Shown: positions 16,699-25,999, counted from the first letter of the stretch. The stretch: DNA of 64,000 nucleotides from Caballeronia pedi (GCF_001544915.2 NZ_FCOE02000027.1:1-64000); one strand, 5' to 3'. Numbers and translations are program-made. The notes: a model not told the origin generated them from the letters alone.

Positions 16699-18111
16699 AT
16701 GGCACGGACGCTTTATCAGAAGATCGTGGATAGCCACACGGTCTTGCGCGTCGATGAGCAGCACGTCGCGCTGTATGCCGATCTGCACATCATGAACGAG
16801 TACACGAGTCCGCAGGCATTCGCGGGGCTCGCCGAGAAGAACCTGCCCGTGCGCTGCCCCGAAAAGCAGATGGGCATCGTCGATCACGTCATTCCGACGC
16901 ATCCCGTCGCCGTCGACAAGCGAACCATCTTCATCGACGCCGCCGCCAATCAGGCCGCCAACTTCACACGTAACTGCCAGAAACACGGCATTCATCTGTT
17001 CAATGTCAAAGACCGCGAACAAGGTATCGAGCACGTCGTGGCGCCCGAGATCGGCCTGATTCGTCCGGGCATGGTGGTGCTGTGCGGCGACAGCCACACG
17101 ACGACTTATGGCGCGCTTGGCGCGCTCGGCTTCGGCATCGGAACGTCGGAAGTCGAGCACGTGCTTGCAACGCAGACGCTGGTCTATCGCGTGGCCCGCG
17201 ACATGCACATCGTCGTGGACGGTACGTTGCCGGCGGGTACGACGTCGAAAGACCTCGTGCTTTACATCATCTCGAAGATCGGCGCACAAGGCGCTCGCGG
17301 ATTCGCGGTCGAATACTCCGGAACGGGGATCGAGTCGCTGTCTGCGGAAGCGCGCATGACGCTCTGCAACATGACCGTCGAAGCCGGCGCGCGCGGCGCT
17401 CTAATCGCGCCCGACGCGACGACGCTCCGTTACGTGGCCGAGCGCATCAAGGACCTTTCGCAAGCCGAAATCACCGCCGCAACACACGCGTGGCTCGAAC
17501 TGAAGTCCGACGCGGACGCCGTGTTCGATGTCACGCACCGGTTCGACGCGCAGGACGTTGCGCCGTTCGTCACCTGGGGCACCAGTCCCGACCAGGCCAT
17601 TCCGGTTACCGCGCGCATCCCGGGCCTTCCCGAAGAGCCGGTCGAAGGCAGGAACGCAGCGAAGGCATTGGACTACATGGGTCTCGACGCCGGCCAGGCC
17701 ATCGACGGTCTCGCCATCGATCATGTGTTCATCGGTTCATGCACCAACGCGCGTATCGAGGATCTTCGCGCGGTCGCCGATGTCGTGCGTGGCCGCAAGG
17801 TCGCTTCTTCGGTTCGGGCCATGGTCGTACCAGGCTCCGGCATGGTGCGTGAGCAGGCCGAACGCGAAGGCATCGCCGGGGTGTTGATCGAAGCAGGTTT
17901 CGAATGGCGTCAGCCGGGCTGCTCGATGTGCCTCGCAATGAACGACGACATTCTCGAACCGGGCCAGCGTTGCGCCTCGACCACCAACCGAAACTTCGAA
18001 GGGCGGCAAGGTCGCGGCGCCCGCACGCATCTGATGAGCCCTGCCATGGCCGCGGCTGCCGCGCTCGCAGGCCATATCGTCGACGTACGCAAGGAGTTGG
18101 CTCATGTCTAA
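16699..18111 (+). CDS. LeuC-like hydro-lyase large subunit (catabolic homologue)
   Basis: 470 aa, aconitase-family large subunit. The [4Fe-4S] ligands are visible: Cys348 (GSCTNARIEDL), Cys408 and Cys411 (PGCSMCLAMN). It keeps CGDSHTTTYGALGALGFGIGTSEVEHVLATQTL. The N-terminal segment HIMNEYTSPQAF differs from biosynthetic LeuC (usually HLVHEVTSPQAF). Followed by its small subunit (8-nt overlap) and a 2-hydroxycarboxylate transporter, under a divergent DmlR-like regulator, with no leuB/leuA. Biosynthetic isopropylmalate isomerase is therefore less likely than a catabolic role such as maleate/D-malate or citraconate/citramalate hydration. The exact substrate is not shown by sequence. Confidence 0.88.
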   Translation: MARTLYQKIVDSHTVLRVDEQHVALYADLHIMNEYTSPQAFAGLAEKNLPVRCPEKQMGIVDHVIPTHPVAVDKRTIFIDAAANQAANFTRNCQKHGIHLFNVKDREQGIEHVVAPEIGLIRPGMVVLCGDSHTTTYGALGALGFGIGTSEVEHVLATQTLVYRVARDMHIVVDGTLPAGTTSKDLVLYIISKIGAQGARGFAVEYSGTGIESLSAEARMTLCNMTVEAGARGALIAPDATTLRYVAERIKDLSQAEITAATHAWLELKSDADAVFDVTHRFDAQDVAPFVTWGTSPDQAIPVTARIPGLPEEPVEGRNAAKALDYMGLDAGQAIDGLAIDHVFIGSCTNARIEDLRAVADVVRGRKVASSVRAMVVPGSGMVREQAEREGIAGVLIEAGFEWRQPGCSMCLAMNDDILEPGQRCASTTNRNFEGRQGRGARTHLMSPAMAAAAALAGHIVDVRKELAHV

Positions 18112-18751
18112 GAACACTTCGCTCACGGGCGTTGCCGCGCCGCTGCCGCTGAACAATCTCGACACCGACCAGATCATGCCGAAGCAGTTTCTGTTCGGTA
18201 TCGACAAGTCAGGACTCGCGCGGGGTGTTCTATACGACCTGCGTACGAACGCGGCCACAGGCACGCCCCGACCCGACTTCGTGTTGAATCGCCCCGAATA
18301 CCAAGGTGCGCGCATTTTGATAACGGGCGCGAACTTCGGCTGTGGTTCCAGCCGCGAACACGCCGTGTGGGGTTTGCAGCAGGCGGGCTTCGATGCAGTC
18401 ATCGCGCCGAGCTTCGGTGAAATCTTCTACTTCAATGCGCTGAACAACCGCCTGTTGTTGATCATGCTCGAACCGCACATCATCGCGGAGCTGACCGCGC
18501 TCGCCAGCGACCCGGCGACGAGCACGTTGACCATCGATGTCGAGAAGCAACGCGTCCTCACAGCGGACGGCGCAACGAAATACGCGTTCGAGTTGCCCGC
18601 CCGGCAGAAGCACATGTTCATCGAAGGGCTGGACATGATCGGCATGACGCTGAGCGATAGCGATGCCATCGGCGCATTCGAAGCGAAGCATTACGCCGCG
18701 CATCCGTGGATGAAGATCGACCTTCCGAAACAGCAAAAAGCAGCTCGATAA
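18104..18751 (+). CDS. LeuD-like hydro-lyase small subunit
   Basis: 215 aa swivelling-domain subunit. The substrate-binding motif NFGCGSSREHAVWGL is intact and NLDTDQIMPKQFL is the usual N-terminal element. It overlaps the large-subunit gene by 8 nt, so the two are translated as a pair. In this family the loop near DTDQI.P helps set the substrate; the context with a 2HCT transporter suggests a C4-C5 hydroxy-diacid rather than isopropylmalate. Confidence 0.9.
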   Translation: MSKNTSLTGVAAPLPLNNLDTDQIMPKQFLFGIDKSGLARGVLYDLRTNAATGTPRPDFVLNRPEYQGARILITGANFGCGSSREHAVWGLQQAGFDAVIAPSFGEIFYFNALNNRLLLIMLEPHIIAELTALASDPATSTLTIDVEKQRVLTADGATKYAFELPARQKHMFIEGLDMIGMTLSDSDAIGAFEAKHYAAHPWMKIDLPKQQKAAR

Positions 18752-18823
18752 GAGACGCGCCAAGCGTCCATTCCCAAGGGCCTCTCACGGCCCGCAGAGC
18801 CCGCAATCCATCAGGAGACAATC

Positions 18824-20146
18824 ATGGAAACCTCTTCCGTGCGCGCATGCAATGCGCCGTCGGGATTCCTCGCGAGAATCAATAACGTCAACATCGGCGG
18901 AATGCCGGTCGCGATGTTCGCCGCGCTCGCGCTCGTGACCATACTGGCAGCCGTCACGAAGAAGCTTCCGAACGACATGATCGGTGGCTTCGCCGTTCTC
19001 ATGCTTTCCGGACTTTTGCTGGGAGAGATCGGAAGCAGAATTCCGCTATTCAGGCATATCGGCGGTCCCGCGATTCTCTGCCTGTTCGTGCCCTCCGCGC
19101 TGCTCGGATACAAGTTGATGGATGACGCCTCGCTCAAGGCCATCACTACGACGATGAAGACGGCGAATCTTCAGTACCTGTATATCGCGTGTCTCGTGGC
19201 TGGCAGCATTCTCGGCATGAACCGGAAGATCCTCATCGAAGGCTTTCTGAAGATGTTCGTGCCATTGCTGATTGGCACCATCACGGCAATCGCGGCGGGC
19301 GTCCTCGTCGGCCTGATGTTCGGCTACGATCCGAAGCATGTGTTCTTCTATATCGTGATACCGATTCTCGGCGGCGGCATTGGCGAGGGCATTCTTCCGC
19401 TTTCCATCGGGTATTCGGAAATCACGGGTGCGGCGCAAGGCCACCTGATTGCGATGATGGTTCCCGCCGCGCTGATCGGCAACGTCGTTGCGATTCTCGG
19501 CAGCGGTATTCTGAAACGCTTCGGCGAGAAGTATCGCCAATACAGCGGCGACGGCACGCTCGTCAGGACCGGCGAAGATCAGGCGCTGCTCAAGACGCAG
19601 AAGACCGAAGCGGCGCTGGACCTGAGGTTGATGGGCTTCGGTTTGCTCCTCGGCTGCACCCTCTTCATTCTCGGCGCGCTGCTATCACCCATGACGGGTA
19701 TTCCCGGTCCGGTGCTGATGATCATTGCCGCCGCCGTATTGAAGCTATTCAAGGCAATTCCGGAATCGATGGAAGTCGGCGCGTATCAGATGTACAAGTT
19801 CATGTCGACGAACCTGACCTTCGCCATTCTCGTCGGACTGGGCACGCTGTTCGTGTCGTGGGACAAGCTGGTAGGCGCGTTCTCGCCGGCATACTTCGTC
19901 ATTTGCGCGGCGACCGTCGTCGCGATGATCATCTCGGGCTTCTTTGTAGGCGCGTGGCTGAAGATGTACCCGGTCGAATCCGCGATCATCACCGCGTGTC
20001 ATAGCGGCCTTGGCGGTACCGGCGACGTGGCGATTCTGTCTTCGTCGAATCGTATGGGTCTGATGCCCTTCGCGCAGATTTCCACGCGCATCGGCGGCGC
20101 CGGGATGGTCGTCTTCGCCACGCTGATGATGAAGTGGTTTTCCTGA
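18824..20146 (+). CDS. 2-hydroxycarboxylate transporter family (CitS/MaeN-like) permease
   Basis: 440 aa, about eleven membrane segments. The family's two re-entrant GGxG motifs are visible: LGGGIGEGILPLSIGYSE and SGLGGTGDVAILSSSNRM. Family members carry citrate, malate, lactate or citramalate with Na+ or H+. AGGAGA precedes the ATG. It is 72 nt downstream of the leuCD-like pair on the same strand and most likely imports the substrate of that hydro-lyase. Confidence 0.93.
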   Translation: METSSVRACNAPSGFLARINNVNIGGMPVAMFAALALVTILAAVTKKLPNDMIGGFAVLMLSGLLLGEIGSRIPLFRHIGGPAILCLFVPSALLGYKLMDDASLKAITTTMKTANLQYLYIACLVAGSILGMNRKILIEGFLKMFVPLLIGTITAIAAGVLVGLMFGYDPKHVFFYIVIPILGGGIGEGILPLSIGYSEITGAAQGHLIAMMVPAALIGNVVAILGSGILKRFGEKYRQYSGDGTLVRTGEDQALLKTQKTEAALDLRLMGFGLLLGCTLFILGALLSPMTGIPGPVLMIIAAAVLKLFKAIPESMEVGAYQMYKFMSTNLTFAILVGLGTLFVSWDKLVGAFSPAYFVICAATVVAMIISGFFVGAWLKMYPVESAIITACHSGLGGTGDVAILSSSNRMGLMPFAQISTRIGGAGMVVFATLMMKWFS

Positions 20147-20153
20147 AGCCGCA

Positions 20154-21050
20154 CTAGCCGACCGCACGTTGCAGCGTACGCTGGCGGCCAAGGTGCAGGA
20201 CCATCACACTGAAGATGATGAGTACGAGCGCCGCGAACTCCAGCAGACCGAACTTCTCTCCAACCGCCCAACCGATGATCAGCGCGACGGCCGGCGCCAT
20301 ATAAGTGGCGCCGGACGACGCCACCGCGCCGAACTTTTCGAGGAGGTAGTAATACAGGAAGAAGGAAACGCCGGTCCCGAGAACTCCGCCTCCCATCACC
20401 AGGCCGACGGCGGCCAATGGATCGTGGAGGATGTTCGTCACTCCGCCGAAATCGGTGACGGCCGCAAGAACCACGACCGCGATGCCCATCTGCCAGGTTG
20501 CCAGTGCGAGCGGAGCCAGTCCCGATGGCGACAGGAATGCGCGTACATAAACATAAGAAAGTCCGAGCACGAGTGAACTGGTCAGCAGCCAGCAAACACC
20601 TGCGAACTCGATCGAACCGGCCGCGCCTTCCCATGGCCGCGCGATCAACGTGATGCCAACGAAGCCGAGTAGAACGCCTATGGCCATCGTGCTGTTCATC
20701 TTCTCTGTTCTCAGGAAGAAGACAGAGAAAATCGCCGTGAAAAGCGTGGCCGCGTTGCCTAACACGGCGGCGATTCCAGACGGAAGCAGTGCTGTTCCTT
20801 TGGTGATCGCGAAATAATAGAACGCGGTCGCAACGAACCCCATCACGATGAAATGATGTAGGTAACGCAATTGATCGAAGCGGATAACCTTCCTTCGCCA
20901 GGCAACGAAAGCCAGCGGAAGAAAGCCGAAGAATACGCGCAGGAAGGCTATCTGCATCGGGCTGATCGAAGACGACGCCCACTTCATGTAGATAAAGTTC
21001 GATCCCCAGAAGAGACCGAGCAGGACGAACGCAAGCCGCGCAAGCTTCAT
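20154..21050 (-). CDS. EamA/DMT-family transporter
   Basis: 298 aa with about ten hydrophobic helices and two EamA repeats (GLFWGSNFIYMKWASSSISP near the N-terminus; second repeat starting about residue 150). The family exports amino acids or metabolites; substrate unknown. It is convergent with the 2HCT transporter (7 nt between ends) and 79 nt downstream of the betaine-type binding protein gene. Confidence 0.9.
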   Translation of the reverse strand: MKLARLAFVLLGLFWGSNFIYMKWASSSISPMQIAFLRVFFGFLPLAFVAWRRKVIRFDQLRYLHHFIVMGFVATAFYYFAITKGTALLPSGIAAVLGNAATLFTAIFSVFFLRTEKMNSTMAIGVLLGFVGITLIARPWEGAAGSIEFAGVCWLLTSSLVLGLSYVYVRAFLSPSGLAPLALATWQMGIAVVVLAAVTDFGGVTNILHDPLAAVGLVMGGGVLGTGVSFFLYYYLLEKFGAVASSGATYMAPAVALIIGWAVGEKFGLLEFAALVLIIFSVMVLHLGRQRTLQRAVG

Positions 21051-21129
21051 GTCGATGCTATTCCACGTACGTCATGACGAATGGCGGCGCCGGGACGGCA
21101 ATAGGCCGGGATGATCCCGGCCTCGCGAA

Positions 21130-22005
21130 TCACTCCTGAAGCCATGCCTTCACTTTCTCGGGATGCGAATCGACGAACTTCTTCGCCGCCGCATTCCAGT
21201 CGTTCGTTGCATTGCCGTCGAGTTCGATCGCTTCGACATCGGACAGGGTCAGCTTGTAATGCCGTATGAACGTGTTCGCGCGCGGATACTTCTGCGCGAA
21301 TTGCTTCGAAGCGAACCCACGGATTTGCTCGTCACCGCCCAGCACGCCTTTGGGGTCCTTCAAATAGCGCATCTTGTACTTTTGCCACAGCCAATGCGGG
21401 CTCCATACCGTCGCGACGATCCAGCTCTTCGACTGATACGCGCGCGAGACCGCTGTCAGCATGCCCGCCTCGCTCGCCCGGATCAGGTTGTAACCCGCAA
21501 GGTCGTAGTCCTTCATCGCCTTTTCCGACGCGACCATTTCGCCTGCGCCCGGTTCGATGCCCTGAATCGTGGCGTTCAGCTTGCTCTTGACCTCGGGCTT
21601 GTTGAGATCGGCAATCGAAGAGACCTCGCTCTCGGGCACATAGTCCGGCACCGCCCAGCCGATCTTCGCGCCCGTATAGATCACGCCCAGGTCGTCCATC
21701 TCGTTCTTGAAGCGCGCGTAGTACGCCGCGTGCGTGACCGGAAGCCATGCGCCGAGCATCAGATCGACGTCGCCGCGAGCGACCCCCTGAAACTGGATGC
21801 CCAGATCGGCGACGATCAGCGTCACGGGCTGCTGCAGCTTCGTTTCCAGCACGTACTTCGCCGTGTACGTGACCGCTTGCGTATCGGCCCAGTTGGCCAG
21901 AGAGATCTTGATCGGATCGGCGGCGCTGGCGGACATCGCGAAAGTAACGGTCGAAACCGCCATGCCAACGTTCAGGATGAAGCGTACGGCGGAGGAATTC
22001 TTCAT
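21130..22005 (-). CDS. Glycine betaine/proline-type ABC transporter substrate-binding protein
   Basis: 291 aa with a Sec signal peptide (cleavage probably after SASAA, near residue 29). The mature protein is OpuAC/ProX-like: ISLANWADTQAVTYTAKYVLE at the start, VDLMLGAWLP, and aromatic residues (Trp in WSPHWLWQKY) of the type that form the quaternary-amine cage. No permease or ATPase is adjacent. A neighbouring flavoprotein related to N-demethylases suggests an N-methylated osmolyte or amino acid as ligand. Confidence 0.9.
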   Translation of the reverse strand: MKNSSAVRFILNVGMAVSTVTFAMSASAADPIKISLANWADTQAVTYTAKYVLETKLQQPVTLIVADLGIQFQGVARGDVDLMLGAWLPVTHAAYYARFKNEMDDLGVIYTGAKIGWAVPDYVPESEVSSIADLNKPEVKSKLNATIQGIEPGAGEMVASEKAMKDYDLAGYNLIRASEAGMLTAVSRAYQSKSWIVATVWSPHWLWQKYKMRYLKDPKGVLGGDEQIRGFASKQFAQKYPRANTFIRHYKLTLSDVEAIELDGNATNDWNAAAKKFVDSHPEKVKAWLQE

Positions 22006-22209
22006 GTCAGGTTCCCTGTGTTCTTATCGCGATGGTGACAACGAAACGAGCTTGGATGCGTACGATCTAATCTTCCGAGGGTTGAAAAAAACGGAGCGCG
22101 AAATACGCGCCAGGATTTGGCGCTTGAGTATTCGAGTGCATAAAAGCGATGTCAACGTGATTTGTTTTCACCGCCGCATTACTTTAAGTTATGCGTGAAG
22201 AGGCGTCGA

Positions 22210-22836
22210 TCACGTCTCGTTCACGTACTGCCGGCGCGCATAAAAGCGCTGCATCTCGTGGTCCTGCGGACGCACGCCGGTGAAAACCTCGACGAACTCC
22301 GGAATGCGCTTCATGCGCGTCGCGAATTCCTCGTTCGGCCGCGTCGCCGCATAGCCGACCTGCGTGAGATAGGTCGTGCGTGCTCGCACATCCGCCACGG
22401 CCGGCTCATAGCCGAAGCGCACGAACGTCGCGGTCAGCACTTCGATGCGTCTCGCATCGTCCGTCTGGATGAGTCGCGTGATGTCAGGAGATTGCTGCGC
22501 CCAGTTGCGGATCGCGGCTTCGAAACGGGTGTCGAAAAGCGCATCGTCGAACCAGCAATCGAACACGTTGAGCATCGCTTCGCAGATGCTGTCCGCATAC
22601 GCGTCGTTGCGGCTGATCCAGTTGCCGGTGTTCTTCTCTTCCCAGCGCGCGATGAGCGCATCGAGCAGTTCTTCCCGATCGCGGAAAAACCAGTAAAAGC
22701 TCGTTCGTGCGAGATTCAGTTTCTTGGCGAGCGCAAGCACGCGAACCGAATCGACGCCGCCTTCCAGCAGACTTTCGTATGCGCAATCCAGCCACATGTC
22801 GGCTGAGCCGCGAACGGTCTCAACTGTCTGATCCAT
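22210..22836 (-). CDS. TetR-family transcriptional regulator
   Basis: 208 aa. N-terminal HTH (SVRVLALAKKLNLARTSFYWFFRDREELLDAL) with the typical TetR helix-3 motif S-F-Y-W-F-F. It is divergent from the flavoprotein gene across 162 bp that contains a good promoter flanked and interrupted by two TGTACA-centred sites, which makes the flavoprotein gene the likely target. Residues 120-208 are the ligand-binding part without recognisable specificity. Confidence 0.92.
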   Translation of the reverse strand: MDQTVETVRGSADMWLDCAYESLLEGGVDSVRVLALAKKLNLARTSFYWFFRDREELLDALIARWEEKNTGNWISRNDAYADSICEAMLNVFDCWFDDALFDTRFEAAIRNWAQQSPDITRLIQTDDARRIEVLTATFVRFGYEPAVADVRARTTYLTQVGYAATRPNEEFATRMKRIPEFVEVFTGVRPQDHEMQRFYARRQYVNET

Positions 22837-22900
22837 ACCGTTCCTTTCGTGTGATGGTTTCGCGAATCGACGACCGCGATTCCTTTTTGCTTTGACTCAC

Positions 22901-22950
22901 TGTACACCATTGTCGCGATACTTGACACCTGTGTACATACGACCTACTCT
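22901..22950 (+). promoter_or_regulatory. Promoter of the flavoprotein gene with paired TetR operators
   Basis: -35 TTGACA (22922-22927), 17-nt spacer, -10 TACTCT (22945-22950). TGTACAC (22901-22907) and GTGTACA (22931-22937) form an inverted repeat; the centres of the two TGTACA palindromes are 31 bp apart (about three helical turns) and the second lies inside the spacer. This is a strong arrangement for repression by the divergent TetR protein. Confidence 0.65.
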
Positions 22951-22998
22951 GAGCGCACAACACGTGATTCGATCCCCACTCGCTTCGATGAGGCGCCC

Positions 22999-25035
22999 AT
23001 GTCCATGGACCCGTTGCTCCAGCCGTACACGCTGAAACATCTCACGTTCCGCAATCGCATCATGACGACGTCGCACGAGCCGGCGTATGCCGAGGACGGC
23101 ATGCCGAAGGAGCGATATCGCGCGTATCACGTCGAAAGGGCGAGGGCGGGCATCGCGCTGACGATGACGGCAGGTTCGGCCGCGGTGTCGAAGGACAGCC
23201 CGCCGGTGTTCAACAACATCCTCGTGTACAAGGACGAGGTCGTGCCCTGGATGAAGGATCTCGTCGACGAATGCCACGAGCACGGCGCGAAGGTGATGAT
23301 CCAGTTGACGCATCTCGGCCGGCGCACGCGCTGGGACAAGGGTGACTGGCTGCCCGCCGTGTCGCCGTCGCACAACCGCGAGCCTTCGCATCGCGCGTTT
23401 CCGAAGAAGATCGAGGACTGGGACATCGAGCGCATCGTGCGCGACTTCGCCGATGCCGCCGAGCGCATGAAAGCGGCCGGTATGGACGGGCTCGAAATCG
23501 AATCCTACGGACACCTCATGGACCAGTTCTGGTCGCCGCTCACGAATACGCTGGATGGCCCTTACGGCGGATCGCTCGATAATCGCCTGCGCTTCACGTT
23601 CGACGTGATGCGGGCGATGCGCGAGCGCGTCGGGGATAACTTCCTGCTCGGCATTCGTTACACCGCCGATGAGATGTTGGCAGGCGGCCTCACGAAGGAA
23701 GACGGCATCGAGATTTCGAAGCGGCTCAAGAATAGCGGCCTCGTGGACTTCCTGAACGTCGTTCGCGGCCATCTGGATACCGATGCGGGCCTCACCGACA
23801 CCATCCCCATCATGGGCATGAAGAGCGCGCCGCATCTGGATTTCGCGGGCGAAATTCGTCAGGCGACGGACTTTCCTACCTTCCACGCCGCGCGCATCCA
23901 GGACGTCGCGACGGCGCGCTTTGCCATCGAGTCGGGCAGGATCGACATGGTCGGCATGACGCGCGCGCACATGACCGATCCGCATATCGTGCGCAAGATC
24001 ATCGAGCGCAGGGAAGACGATATCCGTCCTTGCGTGGGCGCGAACTATTGTCTCGATCGCATCTATCAGGGCGGCATGGCGCTGTGCATTCACAACGCCG
24101 CGACCGGGCGCGAACTGGAGATGCCGCATACCATCAGGCCGGCCGAGACGAAACGCAAGGTCGTGATCGTCGGCGCGGGACCGGCTGGGCTGGAGGCGGC
24201 GCGTGTCGCAGGCGAGCGCGGTCACGATGTCACCGTGCTCGAAGCGATGAACGATCCCGGCGGACAGATCCGTCTGACCGCGCAGAACGTTCGCCGCAAG
24301 GAGATGATGGGCATCATCGACTGGCGCATGGCGCAATGCGAAAAGCTCGGCGTGCGCTTCTCGTTCAACACATGGGCCGACACGGAAACCGTGCTTTCGC
24401 ACAACCCCGATGTGGTGATCGTGGCGACCGGCGGCATGCCGCACACGGAGGTGTGTTCGCAGGGCAACGAGCATGTCGTGTCGTCGTGGGACATCATTTC
24501 GGGCGACGTGAAGCCCGGCGCCAACGTACTGATCTTCGACGATGCCGGCGATCATGCCGCGCTTCAGGCAGCGGAGACGATCGCGCAGGCGGGCGGGCGC
24601 GTCGAGGTGATGACGCCCGACCGCACCTTCTCGCCCGAGGTCATGAGCATGAATCTCGTGCCCTACATGCGCTCGCTGCAGAAGCTCGCGACGACGTTCA
24701 CGGTGACGTTCCGCCTCGAATCGGTTCGCCGCGAAGGCGCCGAACTGGTCGCGACGATCGGCAGCGATTACGGCGGCGTGACGAAGGAGCAGCGTTACGA
24801 CCAGATCGTCGTGAATCACGGCACCATTCCGATGGACGAACTCTATTTCGAGCTCAGGCCGGTATCGACGAACCTCGGCGCGATCGACTACGACGATCTC
24901 ATCGATGGCAAGCCGCAAGTCGTCGAACGTAATCCCGAGGGACGCTTTCAGCTCTTCAGAATCGGCGATGCGGTGTCCGCGCGAAACACGCATGCCGCGA
25001 TCTACGATGCGCTTCGGCTCGTAAAAGACCTTTGA
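22999..25035 (+). CDS. TMADH/DgcA-like NADH:flavin oxidoreductase, possible N-demethylase
   Basis: 678 aa. Residues 1 to about 330 form an Old Yellow Enzyme-type FMN barrel (LQPYTLKHLTFRNRIMTTSHE, QLTHLGRR); about 385-678 form an FAD/NAD(P)-binding half starting VVIVGAGPAGLEAARVAGERG. Between them lies the iron-sulphur segment: Cys345, Cys351 and Cys363 are present, but the position of the second ligand is Ala348. Family relatives include trimethylamine dehydrogenase, 2,4-dienoyl-CoA reductase, and the stachydrine, N-methylproline and dimethylglycine demethylases. A TetR repressor and a betaine-type binding protein next door favour an N-methyl compound, which is inference. Confidence 0.85.
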   Translation: MSMDPLLQPYTLKHLTFRNRIMTTSHEPAYAEDGMPKERYRAYHVERARAGIALTMTAGSAAVSKDSPPVFNNILVYKDEVVPWMKDLVDECHEHGAKVMIQLTHLGRRTRWDKGDWLPAVSPSHNREPSHRAFPKKIEDWDIERIVRDFADAAERMKAAGMDGLEIESYGHLMDQFWSPLTNTLDGPYGGSLDNRLRFTFDVMRAMRERVGDNFLLGIRYTADEMLAGGLTKEDGIEISKRLKNSGLVDFLNVVRGHLDTDAGLTDTIPIMGMKSAPHLDFAGEIRQATDFPTFHAARIQDVATARFAIESGRIDMVGMTRAHMTDPHIVRKIIERREDDIRPCVGANYCLDRIYQGGMALCIHNAATGRELEMPHTIRPAETKRKVVIVGAGPAGLEAARVAGERGHDVTVLEAMNDPGGQIRLTAQNVRRKEMMGIIDWRMAQCEKLGVRFSFNTWADTETVLSHNPDVVIVATGGMPHTEVCSQGNEHVVSSWDIISGDVKPGANVLIFDDAGDHAALQAAETIAQAGGRVEVMTPDRTFSPEVMSMNLVPYMRSLQKLATTFTVTFRLESVRREGAELVATIGSDYGGVTKEQRYDQIVVNHGTIPMDELYFELRPVSTNLGAIDYDDLIDGKPQVVERNPEGRFQLFRIGDAVSARNTHAAIYDALRLVKDL

Positions 25036-25036
25036 C

Positions 25037-25999
25037 TCATCGGCGCGGACTGCGCTTTTTCCGTTCACGCGGCTCGGTTCCCGTATCGACCGGCGTGAAC
25101 GGAGCCTGAAACCGGCTCACCAGAAAATCGATGAAAGCGCGTGCGCGGGCCGTCTGATTCTTTTGCCGCGGATAGTAGACGAACAGGTCGGCGGAAGGCA
25201 GAACCGTGTTCGGCAACACGAGACTCAGCCGCCCGCTCTGCACGTACTTCGCGAGATCCCACTCCGACCGGATCAGTATTCCATGCCCTTCCAGCGCCCA
25301 GCGCAACACGATATCGCCGTCGTTGCTCGATAGGGCGCCCTTCACCTTGATCGCCTCCGTATGGTCGTTGACGATGTAACGCCACACCCCGTAGGCGTCG
25401 TCGTTCTGCCGATGGATGATGCAACGGTGTTCGGCGAGATCCTCGACGCGTTCCGGCGTGCCGTACTTCTCCAGATATTTCGGTGACGCACAGAGAAAGC
25501 GGCGATTGCTCATGATGCGCCGTGCGCTCAGGCGACTGTCGGGAAGCTCGCCGAATCTGATGGCCATATCGAAAGCGCCTTCGACCAGGTCGACCGGCCG
25601 GTCCGTCACTTCGAACTGAACCTCGACGCCCGCGAATCGCTTCGCGAACTCCGAGACGAGCGGCGCGATGGTCGTGCGGCCGAATCCGAGCGTCGCGTTG
25701 ATGCGCAGCAGACCCTGCGGGTCGCGCTTCGCCCCGGAAATCGCCTCCTCCATTTCTCGAACCTGCCCGACGATCTGCGACGCGTAGCGCAGATACGTCT
25801 CGCCTTCGGGCGTGAGGCTCACGCTCCGGGTCGTCCGATTCACCAGCCGCACGCCGAGCCGCTGCTCGATGACGCCAAGCCGCTTCGTCGCGGCGGGCGG
25901 CGAAAGATCGAGTGCGCGCGCGGCCCCGGACAGGCTCCTGAGTTTCGCGAGAAGAATGAAGAACTCGAAATCGGACGCGGTCTGGGTTTCAGTATTCAC
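25037..25999 (-). CDS. LysR-family transcriptional regulator (tartrate module)
   Basis: About 320 aa from the GTG at 25999 (VNTETQTASDFEFFILLAKL); longer starts up to 26089 lack a Shine-Dalgarno and would add a non-LysR-like leader. The HTH is SLSGAARALDLSPPAATKRLGVIEQRLG, in the DmlR/TtdR-like group, closely resembling the regulator at 15670-16581. It is divergent from the D-tartrate dehydratase gene and presumably activates the tartrate operon. Its tail ends in a basic RKKRSPRR stretch and lies 1 nt from the flavoprotein stop. Confidence 0.88.
   Translation of the reverse strand: MNTETQTASDFEFFILLAKLRSLSGAARALDLSPPAATKRLGVIEQRLGVRLVNRTTRSVSLTPEGETYLRYASQIVGQVREMEEAISGAKRDPQGLLRINATLGFGRTTIAPLVSEFAKRFAGVEVQFEVTDRPVDLVEGAFDMAIRFGELPDSRLSARRIMSNRRFLCASPKYLEKYGTPERVEDLAEHRCIIHRQNDDAYGVWRYIVNDHTEAIKVKGALSSNDGDIVLRWALEGHGILIRSEWDLAKYVQSGRLSLVLPNTVLPSADLFVYYPRQKNQTARARAFIDFLVSRFQAPFTPVDTGTEPRERKKRSPRR

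Noticed and set aside
16699-18751. Leucine-biosynthesis leuCD
   Set aside because: No leuA or leuB, divergent DmlR-like regulator and a 2-hydroxycarboxylate transporter argue for catabolism; not excluded until the genome's other leuCD is checked.
22897-25068. Long antisense open frame of 723 codons opposite the TMADH-like flavoprotein
   Set aside because: It is Arg/His/Asp-rich, has no domain, and mirrors a clearly real flavoprotein gene; a GC-bias artefact.
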